The position numbers were made by a program, and so were the translations under genes. Shown here piece after piece: positions 25,467 to 35,044 of a stretch of 64,000 nt of DNA (the stretch's first letter is position 1; each line of letters begins with the position of its first letter). Under the pieces are notes generated by a model. That model made no database searches. It was not told the DNA's origin and worked only from the letters and a program-made list of their open reading frames with translations. Location of the stretch: positions 1-64,000 of the forward strand of contig JAYTVC010000032.1 in assembly GCA_043744215.1 (NCBI GenBank), in the 5' to 3' direction. Source of the stretch: JBEEJL01 sp043744215. Its GTDB lineage: Bacteria; Pseudomonadota; Gammaproteobacteria; Burkholderiales; JBEEJL01.

Positions 25467-26564
25467 ATGAAATTACGAATAGTAGTGGCACTTATTGTCT
25501 GGTCACTTGCGTTTAGCAAAGCCTATGCCGTTGAAGAAATAAAGCTTTCGCAGGCGCAAATACAGGCGCTGGGCGTAGAAACAATCAGAATCATGCCCGC
25601 TGCATCGTCGAAAGTTGAAGGGCTTTCTGCCTTGGTAGTTGTGCCACCGGGCAAGGTGCAGCTAGTTACTGCGCCTGTGGCGGGACTGGTGCAGTTTATC
25701 GGTATCGCGGCAAACGAAAGCGTGACCAAAAGAAAAGTAATTGCGCGACTGGAAAGCCCCGGGTTGCTCGAAATGCAACGCACTTTCTTGCAGGCAAGTA
25801 CCCAAGCGCAGCTTGCACAAGAGACTGCCGGGCGCGAACAGGCACTGTATCTTGAAGGCATTATTCCAGAAAGCCGCTTCGCAGCCAGCCGAAGTGCGAA
25901 TTACGATGCGCAGGCGCAGGTACTGGAGCGGCGCGCATCACTTTCTCTCGCAGGAATGTCCGACACTGCAATCAATGCACTCGAAAAGAATCGTAAATAT
26001 TCCAGCAAAGTCGAAATCACCGCGCCAGCGGATGGCGTGATCATCGAACAGATGGTGACGTTAGGACAACGCCTTGATACCAGCACGCCTATGTTCAAGA
26101 TTGCGGACTTATCAAGACTTTGGCTTGAAATCCAACTCCCAGCGCGCCGCATTTCGGAGGTGACGCCAAATTCACGAGTGAATGTTTCCGCCTTCGGTAC
26201 GACTGCAAAGTTAATTTCAACTGGCAGACGCGTAGATTCAGCTAACCAAACTGTGACGCTGCGCGCAGAAATTACAGAGAGCCGTGTGCAATTGCGGCCA
26301 GGACAGTTCGTCGAGGCAGATATCGAAATCGCGGCGACCAACAATGCCAAGGAGTGGAAATTGCCAATAGGGGCGTTGTTGCGGCAACAAGACCGCACCT
26401 TCGTGTTCGTCCAGACCCCAACTGGATTTCGCGCGGTGGCAGTGGAAGTGGCTAACGAAACGGCGCAAGCAGCCATACTTAAAACGGAGTTTAAGGGAGA
26501 CGAACAAATAGTTGTACGTGGTACGGCCGGCCTAAAAGCCCTCTGGCAAAACACAGGAGGCTGA
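25467..26564 (+). CDS. Heavy-metal RND efflux periplasmic adaptor (CzcB/CusB family)
   Basis: A 365-residue membrane-fusion protein with signal peptide MKLRIVVALIVWSLAFSKAYA. The lipoyl/barrel-sandwich halves are around residues 65-100 (VQLVTAPVAGLVQFIG) and 175-200 (VEITAPADGVIIEQMV), separated by a helical hairpin rich in Gln/Ala. The beta-barrel domain follows. GGGAG precedes the start. It links the inner-membrane pump to the TolC-like channel. No Met-rich copper motif or His-rich tail is evident, so the metal is not fixed by this subunit. Confidence 0.88.
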   Translation: MKLRIVVALIVWSLAFSKAYAVEEIKLSQAQIQALGVETIRIMPAASSKVEGLSALVVVPPGKVQLVTAPVAGLVQFIGIAANESVTKRKVIARLESPGLLEMQRTFLQASTQAQLAQETAGREQALYLEGIIPESRFAASRSANYDAQAQVLERRASLSLAGMSDTAINALEKNRKYSSKVEITAPADGVIIEQMVTLGQRLDTSTPMFKIADLSRLWLEIQLPARRISEVTPNSRVNVSAFGTTAKLISTGRRVDSANQTVTLRAEITESRVQLRPGQFVEADIEIAATNNAKEWKLPIGALLRQQDRTFVFVQTPTGFRAVAVEVANETAQAAILKTEFKGDEQIVVRGTAGLKALWQNTGG

Positions 26565-26572
26565 GGATAAGC

Positions 26573-29500
26573 ATGCTAAACCGCATAATTGAATTTTCTC
26601 TCACCCAGCGTTTATTGATGCTGGTACTCACGGCGCTGCTGATTGGTGCCGGCATTTACTCATTTAATAACGTCGCTATTGATGCATTTCCGGATGTGTC
26701 CACCACTCAAGTCAAAGTGATCATGAAAGCGCCGGGCATGACGCCAGAAGAAGTCGAGGCGCGCATCACCATGCCAATCGAAGGCGAGATGCTCGGCATC
26801 CCGCACCAAAGCATGCTGCGCTCAGTTTCCAAATATGCCCTCGCCGACATCACAATTGATTTCGCCGACGGTACAGATATTTACTGGGCGCGGCAACAGG
26901 TTGCCGAAAGGTTAAATGCGGTTACAGACCAATTACCGCAGGGCATTTCCGGCGGCCTCGCTCCAATAACGACGCCCCTCAGCGAGATGATGATGTTCAC
27001 AATTGAAGGAGGCGATCTGACGCTGGCCGAGCGGCGCAGTTTGCTTGATTGGGTCATTCGTCCTGCGCTGCGTACTTTGCCCGGTGTGGCGGAAGTGAAT
27101 GCGCTTGGCGGGCAAATGCGTACTTTCGAAGTCGTGCCAGACCAGGCTTCTCTGAATGCTCGTGGCCTCACGCTCGCCCAGTTGCAGCAAGCCTTGGAAA
27201 GTAATAATCGTAATGACGGGGCTGGCCGCCTGCTGGAGGGCGAAGAAACGCTTTTGGTGCGCACAGAGGGCAGGGTAAAAAATGAGGATGACTTGGGTGC
27301 AATAGTGGTTACCAGCCGCGATGGTAATCCCGTCCGCGTCGCCGACGTTGCCAAAGTGCGTATTGGCAGTATGACTCGATACGGTGCTGTCACAAAGGAC
27401 GGTAAAGGCGAAGTGGTGCAGGGCTTGATTTTGGGGCTGCGCGGTGCCAATGCACAGCAAATTGTAAACGGCGTGAAAGCCAAGCTGGCTGAGCTGACGC
27501 CAAGTTTTCCGAAAGGCGTAACGGCACAACTTTTTTATGATCGGAGTAACCTCGTCGAACGCGCGGTTGCGACAGTCTCCAAGGCGCTCAGTGAGGCGAT
27601 AGTGCTAGTGGTGGTTTTGTTAGTGCTGTTTCTCGGAAACCTGCGCGCTGCATTTGTCGCCTCAATGATTTTACCGCTCGCGGCGTTTACTACTTTCATA
27701 CTCATGCATTGGGTTGGTATGTCCGCTAACCTAATGAGTCTGGGCGGCTTAGCTATTGCGATAGGCATGTTAGTTGATTCGACAGTAGTGGTGATTGAAA
27801 ATGTGCAAAGCCGAATGGCGAGTGGAAACGACAAAGTTCCGCGATTGCATGCGCTATATCGTGCAGTGAGCGAAGTGGCAACACCCGTCGCTTCGGGAAT
27901 CATTATCATCATTATTGTATTCCTTCCGCTATTGACCCTGCAGGGACTGGAAGGAAAATTATTTGTGCCTGTGGCTTTAACTATCGTATTTGCGCTTTCC
28001 GGGTCGCTGATATTGTCGCTGACCGTCATACCTGTCATGGCTTCATACCTGATGGGGCGGACAGCGCACCAAGAGCCGTGGATCGCGCGCAAGGCAGCGG
28101 CGATCTACATACCGGCGTTAAAGTGGTCGCTTGACCATGGCAAGATTGTGTCGCTTGTCGCAATCATGGCTTTGGCCGTAAGTGGGGTAATCTACACCTT
28201 GATTGGTAAGACCTTCATGCCAACCATGGATGAAGGTGATTTGATCATGCAGGTTGAGATGTTACCTTCGATAAGTCTTCATGAAGCAGTTGAAATGAAC
28301 CTGCGGCTTCAGCGGCAAATTATGAAAGAAGTGCCGGAAATAAAAAGCATTGTTGCGCGCGCTGGCTCCGACGAACTCGGGCTGGATCCAATGGGCCTGA
28401 ATCAGACTGACACATTCCTCGTCCTCAAACCCCAGACACAATGGCGCGTACCTGACAAAGAATGGTTGAAGGAGCAATTGCGCAAGATTGCAGAGCGATT
28501 TCCTGGGATTACGTATAGCTTTACCCAGCCGATTGATATGCGCGTTTCGGAGATGCTTACCGGTGTACGCGGTGATTTGGCGGTCAAGGTATTTGGTCCC
28601 GAATTGGGCGAACTGAACCAAATCGCGACCAAGATTGAGACGACGCTGCGCGCAGTGGCCGGAAGTGAAGAAGTCTTTACATTGAAAAACGAAGGGGTGC
28701 AATACCTGCAAGTCGAGGTTGACAGGCTCGCGGCCGGCCGCTTCGGCTTGAACGTTGACGATATCGCCGCAAATCTGCGTGCACAACTCGAGGGTCGCCC
28801 GCTTGGTGTCGTGCTGGAGGGCGGACGGCGAACTCCCTTACTGCTGCGTGGTGACGATGCTTTGCGCAGCTCCCCCGCGATGTTTGCCAGCCTGCGCATA
28901 ATGTTGCCCAGCGGCACCACGATTCCTCTTGCAGACGTCGCGAAACTGAAACGCATCGACGGGCCAGTCAAAGTGGACCGAGAGAGCGGCAAGCGCATGG
29001 TGGTGGTGCAAGCTAACGTCCGAGGCCGCGACCTGGTTGGTTACGTCGAAGAGGCAAAGCGGGCGGTTGCGCAAAATGTGACATTGCCTGCAGGCTACCG
29101 AACCGAATGGGGCGGCCAGTTTGAGAATCAGCAGCGTGCAGCAAAGCGACTGGCGCTGGTTGTGCCCATCTCACTCGGGCTTATTTTCCTATTGTTATTC
29201 GCAACCTTTGGTTCAGTACGGCAAGCCATACTGGTATTGAGTATTATCCCGTTTGCATTGATTGGCGGGGTATTTGCGTTGTGGTTATCGCGCGAATATC
29301 TTTCAGTACCGGCTTCAGTCGGGTTTATCGCATTGCTGGGCATTGCGGTGCTGAATGGCGTGATGATGCTGACTTATTTCAATCAGCTATACGCAGAAGG
29401 TATGCCAATCGGCCGCATAGTAATCGAAGGCGCGAAGCGCAGGCTGCGGCCTGTGTTGATGACGGCCAGCATTGCTGGATTTGGCTTGGTGCCGCTGTTG

Positions 29501-29662
29501 TTTGCCAGCGGGCCAGGGTCTGAAATCCAAAAACCGCTGGCAATTGTGGTGATTGGCGGATTAGTCAGCTCAACACTATTCACTTTAATCTTATTGCCAG
29601 TGTTATATCGGCGTTTCGGTGTAAGCCGCCCGTCGGGTGATGCACGGTTTAGGGAAAATTAA
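26573..29662 (+). CDS. Heavy-metal RND efflux pump, CzcA/CusA family
   Basis: A 1029-residue inner-membrane proton antiporter with the twelve-helix RND layout: N-terminal helix, large periplasmic loop (about 35-330), helices 2-6, second loop, helices 8-12. The helix-4 segment reads AIAIGMLVDSTVVVIENV. The AIG-x3-D form lacks the DFG of zinc/cobalt/cadmium pumps and is nearer the monovalent (Cu/Ag) form, though the following DST is not the usual DAA. Overlaps DUF3240 by one base at 29662. The exact metal remains open. Confidence 0.9.
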   Translation: MLNRIIEFSLTQRLLMLVLTALLIGAGIYSFNNVAIDAFPDVSTTQVKVIMKAPGMTPEEVEARITMPIEGEMLGIPHQSMLRSVSKYALADITIDFADGTDIYWARQQVAERLNAVTDQLPQGISGGLAPITTPLSEMMMFTIEGGDLTLAERRSLLDWVIRPALRTLPGVAEVNALGGQMRTFEVVPDQASLNARGLTLAQLQQALESNNRNDGAGRLLEGEETLLVRTEGRVKNEDDLGAIVVTSRDGNPVRVADVAKVRIGSMTRYGAVTKDGKGEVVQGLILGLRGANAQQIVNGVKAKLAELTPSFPKGVTAQLFYDRSNLVERAVATVSKALSEAIVLVVVLLVLFLGNLRAAFVASMILPLAAFTTFILMHWVGMSANLMSLGGLAIAIGMLVDSTVVVIENVQSRMASGNDKVPRLHALYRAVSEVATPVASGIIIIIIVFLPLLTLQGLEGKLFVPVALTIVFALSGSLILSLTVIPVMASYLMGRTAHQEPWIARKAAAIYIPALKWSLDHGKIVSLVAIMALAVSGVIYTLIGKTFMPTMDEGDLIMQVEMLPSISLHEAVEMNLRLQRQIMKEVPEIKSIVARAGSDELGLDPMGLNQTDTFLVLKPQTQWRVPDKEWLKEQLRKIAERFPGITYSFTQPIDMRVSEMLTGVRGDLAVKVFGPELGELNQIATKIETTLRAVAGSEEVFTLKNEGVQYLQVEVDRLAAGRFGLNVDDIAANLRAQLEGRPLGVVLEGGRRTPLLLRGDDALRSSPAMFASLRIMLPSGTTIPLADVAKLKRIDGPVKVDRESGKRMVVVQANVRGRDLVGYVEEAKRAVAQNVTLPAGYRTEWGGQFENQQRAAKRLALVVPISLGLIFLLLFATFGSVRQAILVLSIIPFALIGGVFALWLSREYLSVPASVGFIALLGIAVLNGVMMLTYFNQLYAEGMPIGRIVIEGAKRRLRPVLMTASIAGFGLVPLLFASGPGSEIQKPLAIVVIGGLVSSTLFTLILLPVLYRRFGVSRPSGDARFREN

Positions 29663-29982
29663 TGGACCAACAGAAACCGCTCAACTGCTTATTAACAATA
29701 GTCGTACCCAAGGCGCTGGAAGAACAGTTGATCGACCAACTGCTCGAGCGTCCCGATTGGGTTGTCGGCTTTACTTCATACCGCGTCGAGGGGCATGGGT
29801 CGGCTGTAAAGCATCATAGCCTTGCTGAAGAAGTGCGTGGCCGATCAGCGCGCTTGCAGGTACAGATGGTAATGAATACCGATGATGCCGATCTGCTCAT
29901 ACGCCAATTACGCATAGATTTGCCAAATCCCGAAGTTGTTTATTGGAAGGCGCTAATCGCTGAGTTTGGAGATTTTGCATGA
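29662..29982 (+). CDS. DUF3240 protein, PII-like fold candidate
   Basis: A 106-residue cytoplasmic protein starting MDQQKPLNCLLTIVVPKALEEQLIDQLLERPDWVVGFTSYRVEGHGS. This matches DUF3240, usually found next to metal RND pumps, and resembles small ferredoxin-like PII/CutA proteins in its beta-alpha-beta order. It overlaps the pump gene by one base and the TolC-like gene by 4 bases, so all are translated together. A metal or nucleotide sensing role for the pump is inferred only. Confidence 0.8.
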   Translation: MDQQKPLNCLLTIVVPKALEEQLIDQLLERPDWVVGFTSYRVEGHGSAVKHHSLAEEVRGRSARLQVQMVMNTDDADLLIRQLRIDLPNPEVVYWKALIAEFGDFA

Positions 29983-31217
29983 AATATATAAGTTGCGCAC
30001 TTCTCGTCACGATATTGATTTATGCCCCAAACGCAGTGTCGGCAGACCCGACAGATCTGCCCGCCTTGGCGAGTGTTGCTAGCGCGCTGAAGTTACGGCC
30101 GGCAGTTCGGGAGGCGGCTTTGCAGGGAAACCTTGCCGATTCAAACCGGCAGCGTTTACAGGCGGGACCCTATGAATTAAATGTTGTTATGAATGCACAG
30201 CGGCGGCGTATCGGCAGCCCGCCAGATAAATACAACGAATGGGACGTCGGGCTGGAGCGCCAATTGCGCTTGCCAGGAAAAGCACGGCTCGACACGGAAA
30301 TCGGCGAGCTTGGCGTAGCGCAAGCCAAGCTGATTTACGACCAGGCCATCCAATCGGGAGCGCGGCAGTTGCTGAAATTATGGTTTTCATGGGCGCGCGA
30401 AAATACACAATCTCAAGAGTGGCAAATCCAAGCGGAATTGTTGCGCGAACAGCTGCGCATTACAGAGCGGCGCGCCAACAAAGGCGATGTGGCGCGGCTC
30501 GACGTTGGTCTTGCAGAGGCGGCGCTGGCACAAGCCGATTTTTCATTGCAACAGGCGCGTGGACGCGAACGCCTTGCGGCCAATGAAATAACGCTGCAAT
30601 ACCCCGGCATAGGGTTGCCCGATCAGTTGCGGCTAACTACTCCGGAAGCACTGGCTAGGGGGCTCGATTATTGGCGGCCTCTCATCCAACGTAACAATGC
30701 CGATTTGAACCTGGCCTATTCAGAGAGCAAACGCCTAAGCCTTGTCAGCAAACGTGCGGTGAGCGACGCTACGCCTGATCCTACACTTGGGATGCGTTAC
30801 GGTTCCGAGCGCAGCGGCGAAGAACGTATCGTTGGTATCGGTATAACAATCCCGATTCCTATCGGCACACGAAGCGCAGCGATTTCGGCAGCGCAGGCTG
30901 AGATACAAATGGCTGCGCAGCGCGAGGCAATAGTCCTGCAGCGGGGCGAGCTTGATCTTGCGAATATTTTCACCCAGGCGCAAACCGCCTTGACCAGCTG
31001 GCAAAGTATGCGCAGTGCGGCCGAAAATATTCAACGCAATGCAGATCTTATGCAGCGGGCGTACAGTTTGGGAGAGCGCGGACTATTTGATGTATTGGCG
31101 GCGCGCCGCCAACTTATTGAAACGCGGCTGACCACGACTATTGCGCAAATTGATGCCATTGAGGCGCGTTACCGCCTTCTGTTCGAGGCAGGGGAGCTTT
31201 GGCCGCTGGCAGATTGA
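29979..31217 (+). CDS. TolC-family outer-membrane channel of the metal RND system
   Basis: A 412-residue outer-membrane factor with a signal peptide (about 1-22, ending VSA). It has two outer-membrane-efflux repeats with long helical segments, for example LLREQLRITERRANKGDVARLDVGLAEAALAQADFSLQQARGRE and the second repeat near 330-400. It completes the tripartite pump with the adaptor and pump upstream. The gene starts in an ATGA overlap with the DUF3240 gene. The order adaptor, pump, DUF3240, channel differs from the classical CBA order. Confidence 0.88.
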   Translation: MKYISCALLVTILIYAPNAVSADPTDLPALASVASALKLRPAVREAALQGNLADSNRQRLQAGPYELNVVMNAQRRRIGSPPDKYNEWDVGLERQLRLPGKARLDTEIGELGVAQAKLIYDQAIQSGARQLLKLWFSWARENTQSQEWQIQAELLREQLRITERRANKGDVARLDVGLAEAALAQADFSLQQARGRERLAANEITLQYPGIGLPDQLRLTTPEALARGLDYWRPLIQRNNADLNLAYSESKRLSLVSKRAVSDATPDPTLGMRYGSERSGEERIVGIGITIPIPIGTRSAAISAAQAEIQMAAQREAIVLQRGELDLANIFTQAQTALTSWQSMRSAAENIQRNADLMQRAYSLGERGLFDVLAARRQLIETRLTTTIAQIDAIEARYRLLFEAGELWPLAD

Positions 31218-31416
31218 GCTACATGTAATTTTCTGGCAAGGAGAGAAACATCTTATTTCGATGCTGGATTACTTATGTGTGCGGACAGCATAGCTGATAT
31301 GTATTGATTGCAGTAAATGCACATTGGTTTATCGTTGCATGACTGGCCTGCGAATCCCGACCTCAGCCGACATCGTTTAACCGCATAGTGGGAATGCCGT
31401 GTTGCGCACGTAAAAT

Positions 31417-32592
31417 TCATTTGCTGAGCAATTTCATTGCCTGTTCCAATCCTTGAACTGTGAGCGGGAACATGCGGTGCTGCATGAATTGCTGGATAAT
31501 TTTGACGGAAGACGAATATTGCCAATGGGTGTCGGGCACCGGGTTGAGCCAGGCCGCGTGTTTGAAGTGATCGGTCAGGCGCTTCAACCACACCAAGCCG
31601 GCTTCTTCGTTCATGTGCTCGACACTGCCGCCTGGTTCGACAATTTCATAGGGGCTCATGGTGGCGTCGCCGACAAAGATTAATTTATAGTCGGGGCCGA
31701 ATTTGTGAATCAAATCCAGCAGTGGGTAACGCTCGCCGCTGCGGCGTCGGTTGTCTTTCCACACGGATTCGTACACACAATTGTGGAAATAAAAATATTC
31801 CAGATGCTTCAATTCGCTTTTTACGGCGGAAAATAATTCTTCCGACACTTTGATGTGGTCGTCCATCGAGCCGCCGATGTCGAATAGCACCAATACTTTC
31901 ACTTTGTTGTGCCGCTCAGGCACCAGTTTGATGTCAAGATAGCCCGCGTTGTTGGCGGTCGCTTCGATGGTGCCGTGCATGTCCAGTTCCTCGGCCGCGC
32001 CTTCGCGTGCGAATTTGCGCAGGCGGCGCAATGCGAGTTTGATATTGCGGATGCCCAACTCGACTGAGCCATCGAGGTTACGGTATTCGCGCGCGTCCCA
32101 CACTTTCACTGCGCTGCGGTTGCGCGAGCCGTCCTGGCCAATACGCACACCCTCAGGGTTGAAGCCGTAAGCGCCGAAGGGCGAGGTGCCCGCTGTGCCG
32201 ATCCATTTATTGCCACCCTGGTGGCGCTCTTTTTGTTCTTCGAGGCGTTGCTTCAGTGTCTCCATCAGTTTATCGAAACCGCCCAGCGCGGCGATCTCGG
32301 CTTTTTCTTCTTCAGTGAGGAATTTTTCCGCCAGTTTTTTCAGCCAGTCTTCGGGAATATCGGTAAACAAATCGTCCAGAGCTTTCACGCCTTTGAAATA
32401 ATCAGCAAAGGCTTTGTCGAATTTGTCGAAATGGGTTTCGTCTTTCACCAGCGTGGTACGGGCAAGGTAATAAAAATCGTCGAGGCTGGTCGAGATGACA
32501 TTTTTTTCCAGCGCTTCAATCAGCGTGAGATATTCCTTCACGCTGACGGGCAGCTTGGCTTTTTTGAGAGTGAGGAAGAAGTCGATGAGCAT
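31417..32592 (-). CDS. vWA domain protein (CoxE-like), partner of MoxR ATPase
   Basis: A 391-residue predicted cytoplasmic protein. The start at 32592 (MLIDFFLTLKKAKLPVSVKEY) matches the family N-terminus. The C-terminal von Willebrand A domain begins VKVLVLFDIGGSMDDHI, whose DxGGS variant of the metal-ion site is common in this CoxE-like group. A central region has GTAGTSPFGAYGFNPEGVRIG. MoxR/vWA pairs act as metal-cofactor or complex assembly chaperones. The partner ATPase gene is 2.4 kb upstream, separated by two unrelated genes. A truncated second copy of the 3' end lies at 24452-24745. Confidence 0.88.
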   Translation of the reverse strand: MLIDFFLTLKKAKLPVSVKEYLTLIEALEKNVISTSLDDFYYLARTTLVKDETHFDKFDKAFADYFKGVKALDDLFTDIPEDWLKKLAEKFLTEEEKAEIAALGGFDKLMETLKQRLEEQKERHQGGNKWIGTAGTSPFGAYGFNPEGVRIGQDGSRNRSAVKVWDAREYRNLDGSVELGIRNIKLALRRLRKFAREGAAEELDMHGTIEATANNAGYLDIKLVPERHNKVKVLVLFDIGGSMDDHIKVSEELFSAVKSELKHLEYFYFHNCVYESVWKDNRRRSGERYPLLDLIHKFGPDYKLIFVGDATMSPYEIVEPGGSVEHMNEEAGLVWLKRLTDHFKHAAWLNPVPDTHWQYSSSVKIIQQFMQHRMFPLTVQGLEQAMKLLSK

Positions 32593-32601
32593 AAAATGTA
32601 G

Positions 32602-32648
32602 GGTGCGCTTGCGCACCACCTTAGTAGCAATTCGTGCGCAAGCGCACC
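32602..32648. repeat. REP-like inverted repeat
   Basis: GGTGCGCTTGCGCAC (32602-32616) and GTGCGCAAGCGCACC (32634-32648) form a perfect 15-bp stem with a 17-base loop. It begins one base beyond the methyltransferase stop codon and ends 9 bases before the vWA start, so it can act as an mRNA stabiliser or a transcription barrier between the two. The sequence resembles GGTGCGC-type REP elements I recall from other betaproteobacteria. Confidence 0.75.
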
Positions 32649-33380
32649 TTACTGCGTCAGGACAGCCATCAACGACACGCCAAACGGAAAATTCATTTTA
32701 CTCAACACAACACGCTCCGACGCAAAAATTTTTTGAAATAAGCGATTCACCGGGGCAGGGGGAATCGCTGCGCCGCTGGGTTGCTGATTGCCCGTGATGC
32801 GATCTTTAATGCGCACCACTGCTGCCAGCGGAAACAGCAAGGTGTTGAAATATGAAATTCTGTCCAGCTTTAAATCGGCATGGGTGACAAGATCGCGCAA
32901 CCTGTTTGCCGTATAGCGGCGCTTGTGATGGAGGAATTCATCATGGGCGCTCCACATCCATTGGTAGGCGGGGACAGTAATCAGAATGCGCCCGTTTTCC
33001 GCCAAGAGGTTTTTGATGGCAGTTAAGGTAGCGGCATCTTGCTCGATATGTTCCAGCACATCAAACATACAAATCAGATCAAATTTTTCGTTTTGGAACG
33101 GGATGTCATTCGGGCAAAAGCCGGCGCGGATGTCGAATCGACTGCCGGTTTTTTCCGCTGCAATGGCGCGCGCCGTCGCATCCATTTCCATCGCGCTCAC
33201 TTTACCAAACAACGATAGCAACGCGAGATTGCCACCCGTGCCACAACCGATTTCCAATATTTTTGCATCGCGTGGCAACGGCAATTTTGCAATCAGCGAC
33301 TGCAATACTGCGCGACGGCCGGTAAACCACCAGTGGCGGGCTTCAGTGTCGGCCATGTCCAAATAAGCTTTAGGATCCAT
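32649..33380 (-). CDS. SAM-dependent methyltransferase (class I, UbiE/Coq5-like)
   Basis: A 243-residue protein; the start at 33380 (MDPKAYLDMADTEARHWWF) is preferred over an upstream ATG because the WWF N-terminus is typical and AGGA lies upstream. SAM-binding motif I is KILEIGCGTGGNLALLS (about residues 41-57), and FDLICMFDVLEHIEQD is the motif II region. Many relatives modify glycans or lipids and neighbour membrane glycosyltransferases, as here. The gene follows the GT-C-like gene on the same strand. Confidence 0.85.
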   Translation of the reverse strand: MDPKAYLDMADTEARHWWFTGRRAVLQSLIAKLPLPRDAKILEIGCGTGGNLALLSLFGKVSAMEMDATARAIAAEKTGSRFDIRAGFCPNDIPFQNEKFDLICMFDVLEHIEQDAATLTAIKNLLAENGRILITVPAYQWMWSAHDEFLHHKRRYTANRLRDLVTHADLKLDRISYFNTLLFPLAAVVRIKDRITGNQQPSGAAIPPAPVNRLFQKIFASERVVLSKMNFPFGVSLMAVLTQ

Positions 33381-33449
33381 GCGCAATATTCCTGACGGCC
33401 GGATGCTGTACCGCCCGCTGGTCATACGTGGCAAGCACGAGTGGCTGAT

Positions 33450-34973
33450 TCATTTGGCTGACTTGGTAGGCAGCCCATCAAAGCGCGGAATATTGCGCAC
33501 CAATACCGAGTTCCATTCATCATTGTGAACTAGCCGGAATGCGTTTCCTTCCAGCAATAGCTGCCTTATCGGCGCGTCTTTTTTGCAGATTAGATAGTCA
33601 ATCGCATACTTGTCGAATTTTTCTCGCCAATCGGCCGTCCCGTTGTGGATGTTTATAAACTCCTTGAGAAAAACATCTCCGTATAAATCGGCGCGACCGT
33701 CGATAAATACCTTGCGCTCCGGTGCGAGACGATAGATCAGATAACCCCCGTCGTCATAGCTGTTGAACAAGTTGCCTGAAATTCCATTTTTTATAACAAA
33801 ATCAGCGGCTTGCGAAGGCATCAGTTTTGCGATGGGATCCGAATCCTGGCGGCTGTGTTCCACAAAAATGACAGTTGCCGCCACGACTACCAGCATAGCA
33901 AGGTTCAGAGCCGGCACTACATGATCGATCTGACGCGTCGCTAGGTTACTGCCCGACACCACGGACGGCTGGCCATCGACAAGCTGCGCCCGTTTCGTGC
34001 GATTCGCATAATGGGAAGCAAAAAACGGGACGGCGGCAAGGCAAGCGAATGGCAAATGTCTGCCTGATGTCAGCGCGGCGACGAAAAAAAATATCGGTAT
34101 TATCATTTCGGTCAGATCGGGCTTTTTCGCGCGGTAAACTGCCGCTGCAAAAAACGCGATTCCCAGAAGAAAATAATATTTGTTGTATATAGCGTGAAAA
34201 TCAGGTGATTGCCATTCCATGATCAGGGTCTTCGCCGCATCCATGGAAAGGACTTGAAATGGGTAAAGCCAGTAGGCGATGAACTCAGGGTTGACTGCCG
34301 TAATCAATGCGGACGCGAGAATGAAATAGGAGAGGCGGTACAGATCGCGCCTCTCCTGCGCGTCGGTTTTTTTCGTCAGCCAAAAATTGAGCCATTCACA
34401 GGCTGTGAACAGCACGAGTAACCCAATTCCGACAATAAACGCCCCATGAAGGTTCGCCCAAAACAACATGATGATTGGCAGCAAGAAGAACCGTTTGGTG
34501 ACACGTCGGTATTTGAACTCGACCAGAACTAGAAGGCAGGCGGCGAAAAAAAAGTAACTGAACATCTGGGGCCGCGGAATTGCGAAAATGACATTGGGCG
34601 CAAAGAACATTAAGCTTATGATAACTGCCTGGGTGTCGTCTTCCGTCAATACTCGCGCAGTCTTGAAAACGAGGTAATAGGTGGCCGCAATCAGGCCGGC
34701 GACTAAAACCTTAATGCCGATTAGGCCGAAATAATGTTTGGTTAAATAAATGATGAATTGAGTCAGCCACTCGTGCAGCACCCATTTTTTTCCAGTGAAG
34801 GTATGGGAAAAAATATCGAACTGGGGAAGCGACTGTGTAGTGAAAATGTATTCCCCGGTCTTCAGATGCCAAAAAAAATCGTTGTCATATAGAGCTGGGA
34901 ACATGATTTTTACAAAAAAAAGAATAATTGTGATCATCACGGGGATGGTCAGCTTGTTCAGATATTTTTGCAT
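33450..34973 (-). CDS. Polytopic membrane protein, GT-C glycosyltransferase-like
   Basis: A 507-residue protein with about ten hydrophobic helices and a soluble C-terminal domain (about 385-507). The first periplasmic loop holds DNDFFWHLKTGEYIFTTQSLPQFDIFSHT, an acidic, His-containing segment typical of GT-C transferases, where it lies near the active site. The C-terminal phrase VFIDGRADLYG is a conserved marker of this uncharacterised group. The likely role is transfer of a sugar from a lipid-linked donor; substrates unknown. RBS AAAGGTGGG precedes the start. Confidence 0.65.
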   Translation of the reverse strand: MQKYLNKLTIPVMITIILFFVKIMFPALYDNDFFWHLKTGEYIFTTQSLPQFDIFSHTFTGKKWVLHEWLTQFIIYLTKHYFGLIGIKVLVAGLIAATYYLVFKTARVLTEDDTQAVIISLMFFAPNVIFAIPRPQMFSYFFFAACLLVLVEFKYRRVTKRFFLLPIIMLFWANLHGAFIVGIGLLVLFTACEWLNFWLTKKTDAQERRDLYRLSYFILASALITAVNPEFIAYWLYPFQVLSMDAAKTLIMEWQSPDFHAIYNKYYFLLGIAFFAAAVYRAKKPDLTEMIIPIFFFVAALTSGRHLPFACLAAVPFFASHYANRTKRAQLVDGQPSVVSGSNLATRQIDHVVPALNLAMLVVVAATVIFVEHSRQDSDPIAKLMPSQAADFVIKNGISGNLFNSYDDGGYLIYRLAPERKVFIDGRADLYGDVFLKEFINIHNGTADWREKFDKYAIDYLICKKDAPIRQLLLEGNAFRLVHNDEWNSVLVRNIPRFDGLPTKSAK

Positions 34974-35044
34974 TTGCCCACCTTTAGATTTGAAGTTTTA
35001 TTGTTGCGTATGTGCGGGTAACAAGAAGGTATTCGGCCGGTTAC

